A DNA stretch of 64,000 nt, from positions 496,001 through 560,000 of the forward strand of contig NZ_WNXQ01000001.1 of assembly GCF_009789075.1 (NCBI RefSeq), given 5' to 3'. The position numbers and the translations under genes are program-made. Source of the DNA: Pseudooceanicola pacificus (GTDB lineage: Bacteria > Pseudomonadota > Alphaproteobacteria > Rhodobacterales > Rhodobacteraceae). Positions 8,614 through 17,033 of the stretch are shown piece by piece; position 1 is the first letter of the stretch; each line of letters starts with the position of its first letter. Below the pieces are notes generated by a model. That model saw only the letters and a list, made by a program, of their open reading frames with translations, did not search any database and was not told the DNA's origin.

Positions 8614-9384
8614 ATGGCCATACATCTCAGGCAGATATGCCTTGTCGCCGGGGACCTGTCCTCGGCGATCGACCCGCTGTGCGAAGTGTTCGACACGCCG
8701 GTCTGCTACGAGGATCCGGCGGTGGCCAAATACGGGCTGGAAAACGCCCTGCTGGGCATGGGCACGCAATTCCTGGAGGTCGTGGCCCCCACGCAGGGGG
8801 GCACCGCCGCTGGCCGCTATCTGCAGCGGCGCGGCGGCGATGGCGGGTACATGGTGATCTGCCAGGTGCCGACCCGGCAGGAACAGGTCGCCGTGCGGGA
8901 CAATGCCACCGCAAACGGCGTGCGGGTGGCGCATGAATCCGACCGGGGCAACTGGTATCTGCTGCAGCTGCATCCCGGGGATATGGGCGCCTCGTTCCTG
9001 TCGGTGGAATGGGACGACCAGGAAGACGTGAGCGGCAACTGGGAACCGGCGGGCGGCATGGCCTGGGCCGACCGGGTGCCGGACGGCCCCGTGACGGCGA
9101 TCACCGGGGCCGAGTTGCAGGCCGACGACCCGCAGGCGCTGGCCGAGCGATGGGGCAAGGTCGCCGGGTTGCCGGTGGTCGAGGTCGCGGGCGCGCCGCA
9201 GATCGCGCTGGCCAATGCCGCGCTGCGCTTCGTCCCGGCGACGGACGGGCGCGGGCCGGGGCTGTCGGCGGTCACGCTGACCTGCAGCGACCGGGACGGG
9301 GTCCTGAAACGGGCCGACCGGATGGGCCTGCGCACCGGGGATACGCAGCTTGTGATCTGCGGCACCCGGTTCGACCTGGGCTGA
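8614..9384 (+). CDS. Glyoxalase/VOC-superfamily protein (two-module)
   Basis: 256 residues with two beta-alpha-beta-beta-beta modules of the VOC fold. The first starts HLRQICLVAGDLSSAIDPL and the second lies around VTAITGAELQADDPQALAERWG near residue 150. VOC proteins include glyoxalases, extradiol dioxygenases and methylmalonyl-CoA epimerases. The usual metal-binding His/Glu set is not obviously complete (H6-type start HLRQ, and a Glu in FLEVVAP), so the reaction cannot be assigned. It lies 39 bases after the hydratase in the same orientation and is most likely part of the same catabolic operon. Its stop is 6 bases from the convergent DUF808 gene. Confidence 0.78.
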   Translation: MAIHLRQICLVAGDLSSAIDPLCEVFDTPVCYEDPAVAKYGLENALLGMGTQFLEVVAPTQGGTAAGRYLQRRGGDGGYMVICQVPTRQEQVAVRDNATANGVRVAHESDRGNWYLLQLHPGDMGASFLSVEWDDQEDVSGNWEPAGGMAWADRVPDGPVTAITGAELQADDPQALAERWGKVAGLPVVEVAGAPQIALANAALRFVPATDGRGPGLSAVTLTCSDRDGVLKRADRMGLRTGDTQLVICGTRFDLG

Positions 9385-9390
9385 ACGCCC

Positions 9391-10356
9391 TCAGGCCGCG
9401 CGGGAGAAGAGCGCGGCCACCGGCGACAGCACATAGGTCGCCACCGGGATCAGCAGAAGTCCGACCGCCAGCCCGATGATGCCGTCCAGCGTGGCTGTCA
9501 CGATCCATTCCGCCGTGGCGTGCAGCGAGGCTGGCACCAGCCCGGCCAGGGCGACAGCGATGTTGTGGATCGTCTCGTAGGGCAGATGCACGCCCAGCGT
9601 ATGCAGCCCGTGGATCAGGATCGACCCGCCCACCCAGATCATCGCGGCGGTGCCGACCACTATCAGCAGCTTCATGAAGCCCGGCATCCCGCGCACGATC
9701 CCGCGCCCCAGGCGGCGGGTCAGCGACAGGCGGCCATGCTGCGCCATCGCCAGCCCGGCATCGTCTGCCTTCACGATCAGCGCCACGGCGCCATAGACCA
9801 CGACAGTGATCAGCAGGCCCGCGATGGCCAGCGCCAGTCCCTCGACCCAGACGCTCTGCCCCTGGGGCAGGGCCGACAGGACGATGGTCATGATCTCGGC
9901 CGAGAGGATGAAATCGGTCTTGATCGCGCCTTTGACCTTCTGCTCCTCAAGATGCGCGGCATCGCCCTTCTTGGCGGCAAGCTCGTCGGAATGCGACGGG
10001 CCGGGGGTGATGGCGTGCCAGATCTTTTCGGCCCCCTCGAAACACAGATAGGCCCCGCCCAGCATCAGCAACGGCGCGATGGCCCAGGGGGCGAAGTTCG
10101 ACAGCAACAGCGCAACCGGCAGCAGGATGACGATCTTGTTGAAGATCGAGCCCTTGGCGATCTTCCAGACGATGGGCACCTCGCGGTCGGCCGAAAAGCC
10201 GTGGACGTATTTCGGCGATACGGCGGCGTCGTCGATCACCGCGCCTGCCGCCTTGGACGAGGCCTTGACCGCCTGCCCCACGGCATCGTCGATCGTGGCC
10301 GAGGCGATCTTGACGATGGCCGCCACGTCGTCGAGGAGGGCAATCAGTCCGCTCAT
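9391..10356 (-). CDS. DUF808 family membrane protein (YedI-like)
   Basis: 321 residues beginning MSGLIALLDDVAAI, the family's characteristic start. It contains several hydrophobic segments (ILLPVALLLSNFAPWAIAPLLML near residue 95, ALAIAGLLITVVVYGAVAL near 180, FMKLLIVVGTAAMIWVGG near 230, and a C-terminal pair) and the family motifs FSADREVPIVWKIAKGS and CFEGAEKIWH. It is an inner-membrane protein of unknown biochemical role. The start was chosen at the MSGL ATG because the upstream extension has no family similarity. It appears monocistronic, and its terminus nearly abuts the convergent VOC gene. Confidence 0.9.
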   Translation of the reverse strand: MSGLIALLDDVAAIVKIASATIDDAVGQAVKASSKAAGAVIDDAAVSPKYVHGFSADREVPIVWKIAKGSIFNKIVILLPVALLLSNFAPWAIAPLLMLGGAYLCFEGAEKIWHAITPGPSHSDELAAKKGDAAHLEEQKVKGAIKTDFILSAEIMTIVLSALPQGQSVWVEGLALAIAGLLITVVVYGAVALIVKADDAGLAMAQHGRLSLTRRLGRGIVRGMPGFMKLLIVVGTAAMIWVGGSILIHGLHTLGVHLPYETIHNIAVALAGLVPASLHATAEWIVTATLDGIIGLAVGLLLIPVATYVLSPVAALFSRAA

Positions 10357-10576
10357 GTCTGTCCCGGGCTCCCTGCGCTTGCAAACGGGTGTGACCATAG
10401 TGCGGCGCGAGGGCCGGACCAACCGTATCTGGTCCTTGTCCCTCCGATTGGAACCCCCCGTGCGGAATTTACCGCATCCGCAGGCGCGCCCGGTACGTGA
10501 ATTCAGCACCCGCCGCATTGACCGGGCCGGACGCGCGCCGCCACGCTGGGCAGGCCCTGGACAAAAGGATCGGGAC
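10357..10576. promoter_or_regulatory. Divergent intergenic region with two inverted repeats
   Basis: Separates the DUF808 gene (minus) from the MaoC-like gene (plus). GGACCA (10416-10421) pairs with TGGTCC (10430-10435), and TGCGG (10461-10465) pairs with CCGCA (10472-10476). Either could be an operator. Neither is followed by a T-run, and I cannot assign a regulator. Confidence 0.35.
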
Positions 10577-11386
10577 ATGGCCGTTGCCGCGCAGGACTTC
10601 GTCGCCCCCTTTGCCGGGATGGAATTCGCCCCGCGCCGCTTTCGCCTGAACGCGGCGGATGAGGCGCGGATGATGCGGGTCTGCGGCAGCGATCCGGCGC
10701 TGTTTGACCATTGCATCGACCCGGCGGCACTGATCCCCCATGCGATCCGCGAAAGCGTGCTGAACGGGCTGAACGCCAACGGCATGGTCAACATGCTGCA
10801 GCGGATCGAGATGCAGGCCCCCCTGCGCCTGGACGAAGAGATCACCGTGACCGGCCGCGTGACCGAGGTGATCGAAACCGCGCGCGGCCCGGTCAACACG
10901 ACCGAGACCTTCTACCACGGGCAGGACGGGCGGCCCGGCTTTGCCCTGCGCCGCGTCGCGCTGATGACCGACCCGGACCGCAAGGCCGACCCGTCGCTGC
11001 GTGGCGCGGGCGAACGGCCCGCCCCGGTGGTGCCCGACCCGGCGGCGCTGCGCCAGGTGGGCCGTGTCACCCTGACGCCCGCGGATGTGAAGACCTATTG
11101 CCTGGACACCGGCAACCTGATCCATGTCGACCCGGTGGTCGCCGCCAATGCCGGGTATCGCGCGCCCCTGATCGGCGGGTCGCACGGGGTCCGCTACATG
11201 ACCGCCGCGATCTGGCGCGAAGGGGCGCCGCGCTCCATCGTGCTGGACATACGGTTCCGCAGGCCGATCTTCTGGGACGAGGGGTTCGACGTGCGGGTGG
11301 CCGACGGCGATCCCCGCTGGTCCGCCATCTGCCTGGCGCGCGGGCCCAAGGTTCTGGCCGAGATCGCGATTTCCGGCTGGGCCTGA
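10577..11386 (+). CDS. MaoC-like double-hotdog acyl-CoA dehydratase
   Basis: 269 residues. The C-terminal half carries the MaoC/R-hydratase signature: YCLDTGNLIHVDP near residue 175, with the catalytic Asp and His in the D-x5-H arrangement, followed by ANAGYRAPLIGGSHGVRYM. The N-terminal half (LRLDEEITVTGRVTEVIETARGP) matches the second, non-catalytic hotdog found in eukaryote-like hydratase 2 and in related bacterial proteins. The expected reaction is hydration of a trans-2-enoyl-CoA to a 3R-hydroxyacyl-CoA. The ATG at 10577 follows AAAGGATCGGGAC. It is convergent with the second Rieske gene. Location between the fatty-acid-type operon and the amidohydrolase cluster suggests a part in the same catabolic pathway. 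Confidence 0.88.
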   Translation: MAVAAQDFVAPFAGMEFAPRRFRLNAADEARMMRVCGSDPALFDHCIDPAALIPHAIRESVLNGLNANGMVNMLQRIEMQAPLRLDEEITVTGRVTEVIETARGPVNTTETFYHGQDGRPGFALRRVALMTDPDRKADPSLRGAGERPAPVVPDPAALRQVGRVTLTPADVKTYCLDTGNLIHVDPVVAANAGYRAPLIGGSHGVRYMTAAIWREGAPRSIVLDIRFRRPIFWDEGFDVRVADGDPRWSAICLARGPKVLAEIAISGWA

Positions 11387-11473
11387 CCCGGTGCGGCGGC
11401 CCCGCATCCCCGGCGCGGAAACGGAGCGCTGTCGCGGCGCCCGCCGACCGTGTCCACCTGCACCCCGCCCGGT

Positions 11474-11884
11474 CTAGATCTCGACCACGACATAGCGCCC
11501 GTCGCGTCTGACCTCGAAGGTTTCGAGGTTGCCGACGCTTTCCGCCTCGGCCCCGCTGACCACCGACACCGGATGCTGGCGCGAGCGAAAGGCGGCGGGG
11601 CGGGCGCGGCTCTGCCCCGTGCGGATGTCGAATTCCCAGCCATGCCAGGGGCAGCGCAGGATCTCGCCCTCGCGGCTCATCGTCACCTCGCCCGGCCGCT
11701 CGGCCTCCACCAGCGAGATCAGCTGCCCCTCGCAGAGCGATCCGCCCATGTGGGGGCAGCGGTTGGACATGGCAAACCACTCCTCGCCCAGGCGAAAGAC
11801 GACGATGGGCCGGCCCTTGACCTGGACCAGTTTGCGGTCGGTCTTGTCGAACTCCTCGACGCTGGCCACGACATGCCTAGCCAT
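11474..11884 (-). CDS. Rieske [2Fe-2S] domain protein
   Basis: 136 residues with a full Rieske cluster motif: CPHMGG near residue 45 and CPWHGWEFD near residue 80, so both Cys-x-His and Cys-x-x-His pairs are present. About 35 residues separate the two halves because of an insertion containing VEAERPGEVTMSREGE. It could be an electron-transfer ferredoxin or an accessory subunit; no oxygenase alpha subunit with a mononuclear iron site is encoded in the window. Its ATG overlaps the end of the upstream amidohydrolase gene by 8 bases, which argues for translational coupling and a shared pathway. Confidence 0.88.
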   Translation of the reverse strand: MARHVVASVEEFDKTDRKLVQVKGRPIVVFRLGEEWFAMSNRCPHMGGSLCEGQLISLVEAERPGEVTMSREGEILRCPWHGWEFDIRTGQSRARPAAFRSRQHPVSVVSGAEAESVGNLETFEVRRDGRYVVVEI

Positions 11885-12995
11885 CGGACAGCCCGTAGGC
11901 GCTAAAGGCATTGTCGCGGAAGAAGTTGTCGCGCTGCGCACGCGTCAGCTTCACCGGCAGGACCTGCTGCGGATCGTCGAAATCCCAATGCGGATAATCC
12001 GAGGCATAGAGCACCCGGTCCCAGCCGATCCAGTCGATGGCGTCGACTAGGTGCTGGCGGGTGTCCGGTTCCTCGATGGGCTGCGAGGTCAGCCAGATGC
12101 ACTCGCGGATATAGTCGGACGGGGGGCGTTTCACCGCCGTCAACTCGCCACGGTTCTTGCGCCAGATCGCATCCAGCCGCCAGGCCAGCGCGGGCAGCCA
12201 GGCGATCCCGGCCTCGACGATCACCAGGCGGAAACCGGGGATCCGCTCGAACACACCTTCGAAAACCATCGAGGTGATGAGGGCCTGACAGCTCTGCGAA
12301 TGCGCCATCATGTCCTCCATGTAATAGGACGGCCAGCCGCCCCCGGTGACCGGCGTGCCGCCATAGCCGAAGGCATGGACGCCGACGGGCAGACCGGCGG
12401 CGGCGGCGGCCTCGTAGATTGGCCAGTACATGCGGTTTCCCATCGGCTCGGGCGTGCGCGAGAGCATGGACACCTGCACGAAATCGTCCTTGCCCGCGTG
12501 GCGCTCGATCTCGCGCACGGCGGCGCCGGCATCCTGATAGGCGGTCAGGATGGACCCCTTCAACCGCGGCTCCTGCGAGGTCCATTCCGCGATCTGCCAG
12601 TCGTTCATCGCGCTGCAGATGGCGATGGCCAGGTCGATGTTCAGGATCTGCTGGCCCACGCGCAGGGGGATCATCACCCCCAGTTCGACGTTATGCGGGT
12701 CAAGGTGCTGCTGGCGCATGAAGGCCAGGTCGCTGCCCGGCCCCCCGCCCCCGGGCGGAAAGCTGTCGCGGCGCGAGGCACGGGGCTGGCCCTTGGGATA
12801 TTGCGTGCCGCCCATGAAGCCGACGCGCTGCACCATGCCGTAGCTTTCGATGTAGCGTTGCCATCTGGTTTCGAGAAAGGGATAGACCTCTTTCTCGAAA
12901 TCCCTGGGGCTGGGGTGGATGTCGCAATCGGCGATGCCGGTGCGGACCTTGGCGCCCCCGGCGTCCTGCGCCTGCGGATTGGTTTCGATGTTCAT
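11877..12995 (-). CDS. Amidohydrolase family 2 (ACMSD-type TIM barrel) protein, paralogue 2
   Basis: 372 residues of the amidohydrolase 2 family, which includes metal-dependent decarboxylases such as ACMSD and also hydrolases. The N-terminal metal motif reads DCDIHPSP (D-x-H in place of the textbook H-x-H, common in this subgroup). Later ligands are VGVHAFGYGG near residue 205 and YASDYPHWDFD near residue 335, the Asp in SDYPHWD being the family's metal-binding Asp. It is co-directional with a closely similar paralogue whose stop overlaps this ATG (ATGA). A Rieske gene overlaps its 3' end. The natural substrate cannot be read from sequence; a ring-cleavage or decarboxylation step is plausible. 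Confidence 0.88.
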   Translation of the reverse strand: MNIETNPQAQDAGGAKVRTGIADCDIHPSPRDFEKEVYPFLETRWQRYIESYGMVQRVGFMGGTQYPKGQPRASRRDSFPPGGGGPGSDLAFMRQQHLDPHNVELGVMIPLRVGQQILNIDLAIAICSAMNDWQIAEWTSQEPRLKGSILTAYQDAGAAVREIERHAGKDDFVQVSMLSRTPEPMGNRMYWPIYEAAAAAGLPVGVHAFGYGGTPVTGGGWPSYYMEDMMAHSQSCQALITSMVFEGVFERIPGFRLVIVEAGIAWLPALAWRLDAIWRKNRGELTAVKRPPSDYIRECIWLTSQPIEEPDTRQHLVDAIDWIGWDRVLYASDYPHWDFDDPQQVLPVKLTRAQRDNFFRDNAFSAYGLSDG

Positions 12996-14089
12996 GACAT
13001 GACCTCGCTCAGCCGGGCGTAGGTGGCGCGCGGCGTGTCGATCATCATCCGCCGCGCCTGCGTGGCGGATATACCGTCGGGCACCGCATGGTTTCCGTCG
13101 AACTGCCAGTGCGGGTAGTCGGTGGAAAACAGCAGCAGGTCCTCGCAGCCGACATGTTCCATCAGGCGCTGCAGGTCGGCGGCGGTCGGCGGTGCGTCGA
13201 CGGGCTGCAACGTGAACCGGACGTTCGACGCGATGATCTCGGCGGGCCGCCGGTCGACCCAGGGCACCTCCATCCGCAGGCCGTGCCAGTACTTGTCCAG
13301 CCGCCACAGATAGCCGGGCAGCCAGGTGAAGCCCGACTCGGCCAGCACCACCTTGAGGTCCGGGCAGACGCTGAAAACGCCCTCGCAGATCAGGCTGGTC
13401 AGCGCGGTCTGAAAGGCGGTCGCGTTGGCCGCGTAATCCTGCGCGTGGAACGAGGGCCAGCCCAGCCCCGTCGGCCCGTGGCGGTACATCGACCCGGCGT
13501 GCAGGGTGACGGGCAGGCCGTGCCGTTCCGCCGCCTTGTAGATCGGCCAGTAATAGCGCTTGCCCGCCGGCATCTCGCCCATCACCAGCATCATGACCTG
13601 CACGAAACGGGGATCGCCGGCCCAGCGGTCGATTTCCTCGACCGCCATCTCGGGGTTCTGCATCGGCACGACGATGGAGGACCGCAGGCGCGGGTCGCGG
13701 TCCAGCCAGTCCCGCGCGGTAAATGTGTTGAGCCCGGTCGCATAGCGCGCCGCCATGTCCTCGGACATCAGCACCTGCAGGCCGTAGAGCGGATTCAGGA
13801 TCGCGGTGCCCACGCCCAGCCCATCGAACAGATCGCGCTGCATCCGGGCCAGCGCGGGCCCGGCGCCGGGTTCGCCGCGCCAGTCCTCGCGCACTGTCAT
13901 CGGGGCATTTGGCGGGTAGGAGACCGAGGTCAGCGGCCCGATGCCGCGCTGCGTGATCGACTCGCGCAGGAACGGATCCAGATGTGGCAGCAGTTCGGCG
14001 GTGGTCGGCGGTTCGGGGTGGACGTCGCAATCCACCGTGCCGACAAGAATGGCGGCTGCGGGTGCCTCGGCTTCGCTCAGTGCTTCCAT
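12992..14089 (-). CDS. Amidohydrolase family 2 (ACMSD-type TIM barrel) protein, paralogue 1
   Basis: 365 residues, same family and same motif order as its neighbour: VDCDVHPEPP near residue 25, LPVTLHAGSMYRHG near 205, and FSTDYPHWQFD near 330. Conserved flanking blocks (the RYYWPIYKAAERHGLPV region and GFTWLPGYLWRLDKYW) show that the two genes arose by duplication and have diverged a good deal. The ATG at 14089 was chosen because GGAGAGGAG lies just upstream; a GTG seven codons earlier is possible. It is followed by its paralogue with a 4-base overlap and preceded by a Rieske ferredoxin, so all four probably act on one substrate. Whether they form a hetero-oligomer is unknown. Confidence 0.88.
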   Translation of the reverse strand: MEALSEAEAPAAAILVGTVDCDVHPEPPTTAELLPHLDPFLRESITQRGIGPLTSVSYPPNAPMTVREDWRGEPGAGPALARMQRDLFDGLGVGTAILNPLYGLQVLMSEDMAARYATGLNTFTARDWLDRDPRLRSSIVVPMQNPEMAVEEIDRWAGDPRFVQVMMLVMGEMPAGKRYYWPIYKAAERHGLPVTLHAGSMYRHGPTGLGWPSFHAQDYAANATAFQTALTSLICEGVFSVCPDLKVVLAESGFTWLPGYLWRLDKYWHGLRMEVPWVDRRPAEIIASNVRFTLQPVDAPPTAADLQRLMEHVGCEDLLLFSTDYPHWQFDGNHAVPDGISATQARRMMIDTPRATYARLSEVMS

Positions 14090-14140
14090 GGGCTCCTCTC
14101 CCCCGGTCACGCCTGTGACATGTGGTGGCCCGTCAGGCCA

Positions 14141-14470
14141 TCATGACAGATCCACCCACACCTGTCCCCCCTCGACCCGCACCGGATAGACCTTCAGGTC
14201 GCACTCCGCCGGATCGCAGAGCGCCTTGCCGGTGACGACGTCGAACTGCCCGCCATGCAACGGGCATTCGATCACGTTGTCCTCCAGGAAGCCCTCGCTC
14301 AGCAGGGCATAGGCATGGGTGCAGACATTGTCGGTGACATGGATCGCCCCGGCGACGTTGAAGGCCGCCAGTTGCAGATCGCCGATGTCGATCCCCCGCA
14401 CCGCGCCCTCGGGCAATTCGCCGGCCGGCATCAGCACAGCCCATGCGGTGCCGTCCTGTTCCTCGGTCAT
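14141..14470 (-). CDS. Rieske-type ferredoxin (NirD/dioxygenase-ferredoxin-like)
   Basis: 109 residues, the normal length of a stand-alone Rieske ferredoxin. The cluster motif is complete: NVCTHAYALLSEGF near residue 48 and IECPLHGGQFDVVTGKAL near residue 68. Such proteins carry electrons to ring-hydroxylating oxygenases or related enzymes in the cytosol. No oxygenase or ferredoxin reductase is encoded next to it in this window. It begins 17 bases after the TetR gene and precedes the amidohydrolase pair by 51 bases, so it may be the first catabolic gene of the unit. Confidence 0.9.
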   Translation of the reverse strand: MTEEQDGTAWAVLMPAGELPEGAVRGIDIGDLQLAAFNVAGAIHVTDNVCTHAYALLSEGFLEDNVIECPLHGGQFDVVTGKALCDPAECDLKVYPVRVEGGQVWVDLS

Positions 14471-14487
14471 CGCCCGATCCCCTTCTG

Positions 14488-15129
14488 TCAGTTCAGCGGC
14501 AGCTGCGCGCCCAGCCCCCGCAGGGCGATGTCAGAATAGGTCAGCGCCACCTGCTGTGCCAAAAGATCGCCCCCGGGCTTCAGCCAGCGCGGAATGTCGT
14601 TGACCGAGGATAACAGCAGCCGGGCCACCAGGACGGGATCGGCCCGCTCCAGCGCGCCCTGGTCCATCGCCTCCGAGATCAGATCGCGCAACAGATGCTC
14701 GAACCGGTCCCGCAGGGCGGTGATCCTCTGGCGCCGTTCGGCATCCTCCAGCGACTGAAAGCTCTGCTTGGTCACCAGCCAGATGTCGCGGTCGGTGTCC
14801 ATGCGGGTGGAATGCGCGCGGATGTAGCAGCGGATGCGCTCGACCGGGTCGTCGGTCTGCTCCACCGCCTCGGTCACGACGGATATCAGGCCGGTCATCC
14901 GCTCGGCCACGACATGTTCGTAGAGCGCTTCCTTGTCCGAGAAGTGGTAGTAGAGCGCCGGTTTGGTCAGCCCCGCCGCCGCGGCAATGTCACGGATCGA
15001 GGTGCCCGCGAACCCGTTGCGGGCGAACAGGCCCGAGGCGACCGTCGCGATCTGGTCACGACGCGCCGAACCCGTTCCCTTGCGCCCCGCTGTCTGCGGG
15101 CGCTTGGCGGATGGCCTTGCCGATTTCAT
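14488..15129 (-). CDS. TetR-family transcriptional regulator
   Basis: 213 residues. The N-terminal helix-turn-helix is typical: IATVASGLFARNGFAGTSIRDIAAAAGLTKPALYYHFSDKEALY spans about residues 27-70 (quoted here only in pieces: GFAGTSIRDIAAAAGLTK, ALYYHFSDKEALY). The C-terminal domain is all-helical and divergent, as usual for the ligand/dimer domain, with SFQSLEDAERRQRI and the PRWLKPGG segment seen in regulators of acyl-CoA catabolism. It lies between an IclR gene and the Rieske ferredoxin, all on the minus strand, and is a good candidate to bind the TACCGGTA and TTACCGATCGG palindromes at 16090 and 19951. Ligand unknown; an acyl-CoA is plausible. Confidence 0.92.
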   Translation of the reverse strand: MKSARPSAKRPQTAGRKGTGSARRDQIATVASGLFARNGFAGTSIRDIAAAAGLTKPALYYHFSDKEALYEHVVAERMTGLISVVTEAVEQTDDPVERIRCYIRAHSTRMDTDRDIWLVTKQSFQSLEDAERRQRITALRDRFEHLLRDLISEAMDQGALERADPVLVARLLLSSVNDIPRWLKPGGDLLAQQVALTYSDIALRGLGAQLPLN

Positions 15130-15175
15130 GACGGTCGGCTCCTCGCTGACTGTCGGGACGGATCCCCCCTGGGGA

Positions 15176-15982
15176 TCAGCCCGCCAGCTGGGCCAGCCCG
15201 GCCCGGATCAGCTTGGCCAGCGCATCGGCGCGCGGCATGATCCGTTGCTCGGGGCCCTCGACCGCGATCACCAGCATGTCGCCGGCGCTGTCATGGCGCA
15301 GCTGCGCCGCCACGGCGCCCATGTCGGGTGCCGAGCCGGGGCCGGCAAAGGCGCCGTGACGCCGCCCGTCCGACAGGCGCTCCATGTAATCGGCCACGTC
15401 GATGGCGGTTTCGCCGCGCGGGCGTTCCGAATTCAGGCGGGTGAGGATGCGGCGGATCTGCCGGTCTTCGTACATCGCCAGCAGGGCCATCCCGGCGGCG
15501 GAGCGTGCCACCGGATGCTGGCTGCCGACCGAGGCGCTGGCCGGGCGCACGCCGCCCTCGGCCACATAGATCGTCTGCACGCTCATGTCGTTCAGCCGCG
15601 CCAGGATCACCGTCTCTTCGGTATCGCGGGCCAGGCCATGCGCCAGGTTCACGATCGCGCCCTGCCGCACCAGCGAGGGATCGACCCAGGCGCCCAGCAA
15701 GCCGGTGCGCCGGGTCAGCCGGTAGGTGCGCGCCACGCGGTTGTGCTGCAGATAGCCCATGGCCACCATGCTGCGCAGCAGGGCCGAGGTGCTGGACTGC
15801 GGATAATGCAGCGCGTTGGCGATTTCCGAGATGCTGACATCGCGGCGGATGTGGTCGAAGAACTCCAGGATCTGGATCGTCCGCGCGGCGGATTTCACCA
15901 CGCTGGACGGGATTTCTGCACTGAAACCCGGGGTGCTGACAGGCACGCCCTCCGACAGGGCCGGGGTCATTTCATACGACAT
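15176..15982 (-). CDS. IclR-family transcriptional regulator
   Basis: 268 residues. A winged helix (SVVKSAARTIQILEFF, then VSISEIANALHYPQSSTSALLRSM) occupies about residues 25-90. The IclR effector domain follows with VAEGGVRPASASVGSQHPVARSAAGMALLA. The C-terminal part contains AAQLRHDSAGDMLVIAVEGPE. IclR proteins typically sense small carboxylic or aromatic acids and act as activators or repressors of neighbouring catabolic genes. The ATG at 15982 was chosen for its GGGAGGA site 6 bases upstream; a TTG eight codons earlier is rejected. Its promoter faces the divergent alpha/beta-hydrolase-fold gene across a 262-base gap that holds a TetR-type palindrome. Confidence 0.92.
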   Translation of the reverse strand: MSYEMTPALSEGVPVSTPGFSAEIPSSVVKSAARTIQILEFFDHIRRDVSISEIANALHYPQSSTSALLRSMVAMGYLQHNRVARTYRLTRRTGLLGAWVDPSLVRQGAIVNLAHGLARDTEETVILARLNDMSVQTIYVAEGGVRPASASVGSQHPVARSAAGMALLAMYEDRQIRRILTRLNSERPRGETAIDVADYMERLSDGRRHGAFAGPGSAPDMGAVAAQLRHDSAGDMLVIAVEGPEQRIMPRADALAKLIRAGLAQLAG

Positions 15983-16083
15983 TTTCGTTCCTCCCAAAAC
16001 GCGCAAGTTCCCCGGCGGCGCCGGTCCCTGCGGATTCCAAGTGGGGAATGCCGCGGGCGGTGGCCACTGCAGCCGAGTCGTGA

Positions 16084-16106
16084 ACTAACTTACCGGTAGT
16101 TAAGTA
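16084..16106. promoter_or_regulatory. Candidate TetR-type operator (TACCGGTA core)
   Basis: An AT-rich island in the divergent iclR / alpha-beta-hydrolase gap contains the perfect 8-base palindrome TACCGGTA at 16090-16097, flanked by CTAACT on the left and GTTAAGTA on the right. TetR regulators of acyl-CoA catabolism often bind ACNTACCGGT-like palindromes; that is family knowledge. Assignment to the TetR protein at 14488-15129 is inference. Confidence 0.5.
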
Positions 16107-16244
16107 AATCCGGATTCGCATGTCAATACGGCGCGCGGCGCCTGGCAGCGGCTGCGCGGCGGATGGCCTGTCCGGGCGCTGGCCGGGCGCGATCTTGTCT
16201 TGCCCCGGCCCGCCGGGCACAGTCCCGCGCAGGAGGACCCGCCG

Positions 16245-17033
16245 ATGCCCGACCAGTGGATCGAGACACCCGGATTTGCCACACGCTACCGAATGGAATC
16301 CCGGTGCGACGGCCCGGTTCTGGTGCTTGTCCACGAGATGGGCGGCACGCTGGAAAGCTTTGATCCGGTGATCGGCCAGCTGGACCGACCGGTCCTGCGC
16401 TACGACATGCGCGGCTTCGGACTGGCGAGCAAGGCGGTGAAGGTTCAGCAGATGTCCGGGCTGGGCACGGATCTTGTGGCGCTGCTGGACGCGTTGCAGA
16501 TCGCGGGGCCCTGCGACATTGCCGGTGTCGCGGTTGGCGGGGCCGTGGCGCTGCATGTCGCGGCGCATCATCCGGGGCGGGTCAGGTCGGTCTTTGCCAC
16601 CTCGCCGGTTACCGGAATCGCCGGGGACCGGCGGCCCGGTCTGCTGGAACTGGCCGACCGGATGGAGGCGGATGGCCTGGCCCCGCTCGCCGACAGCTGG
16701 CTCGCCACCGGCTGGCCGGAACGCCAGAGGACCGATCCCGCGCTCTTCGCCGCCTACCGGGCGCGCTGGCTGGGCAATGACCCGCGCAGCTTTGCCGCGA
16801 CCTACCGCATGCTCGCCACGCTGGGGATGGAGGATGACCTGCCCCGCATCGCCTGCCCCGCGATGATCGTCGGCGCGCGGCAGGATGCCTTTCGCCCGGC
16901 AGAGGCCGTGCGCAAGGCGGCCGGGCTGATCCCCGGGGCGACCTACTGCGAGGTCGATGGCGGCCATTTCCTGCCGCTCCAGCAGCCGCAGCTTTACGCC
17001 GACCTGCTGGCCGGCTGGCTCACTCGTCGATGA
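16245..17033 (+). CDS. Alpha/beta-hydrolase fold protein lacking the nucleophile serine
   Basis: 262 residues, similar in length and layout to 3-oxoadipate enol-lactonase-like hydrolases. LVLVHEMGG near residue 25 is the oxyanion region and LRYDMRGFGLAS near 48 the usual D-x-R-G-x-G motif. The acid is probably Asp in GARQDAFRP near residue 210 and the His is in GGHFLPLQQP near residue 240. The nucleophile elbow, however, reads G-V-A-V-G: codon 96 is GCG (Ala) at 16530-16532 where the G-x-S-x-G serine belongs. The ATG follows AGGAGG by 8 bases. Its last 14 bases overlap the end of the convergent enoyl-CoA hydratase gene. It may be catalytically dead, use a different mechanism, or serve a binding role. 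Confidence 0.88.
   Translation: MPDQWIETPGFATRYRMESRCDGPVLVLVHEMGGTLESFDPVIGQLDRPVLRYDMRGFGLASKAVKVQQMSGLGTDLVALLDALQIAGPCDIAGVAVGGAVALHVAAHHPGRVRSVFATSPVTGIAGDRRPGLLELADRMEADGLAPLADSWLATGWPERQRTDPALFAAYRARWLGNDPRSFAATYRMLATLGMEDDLPRIACPAMIVGARQDAFRPAEAVRKAAGLIPGATYCEVDGGHFLPLQQPQLYADLLAGWLTRR

Noticed and set aside
11474..11884. Second Rieske protein as an oxygenase alpha subunit
   Set aside because: It is only 136 residues and has no catalytic domain with a mononuclear iron site.
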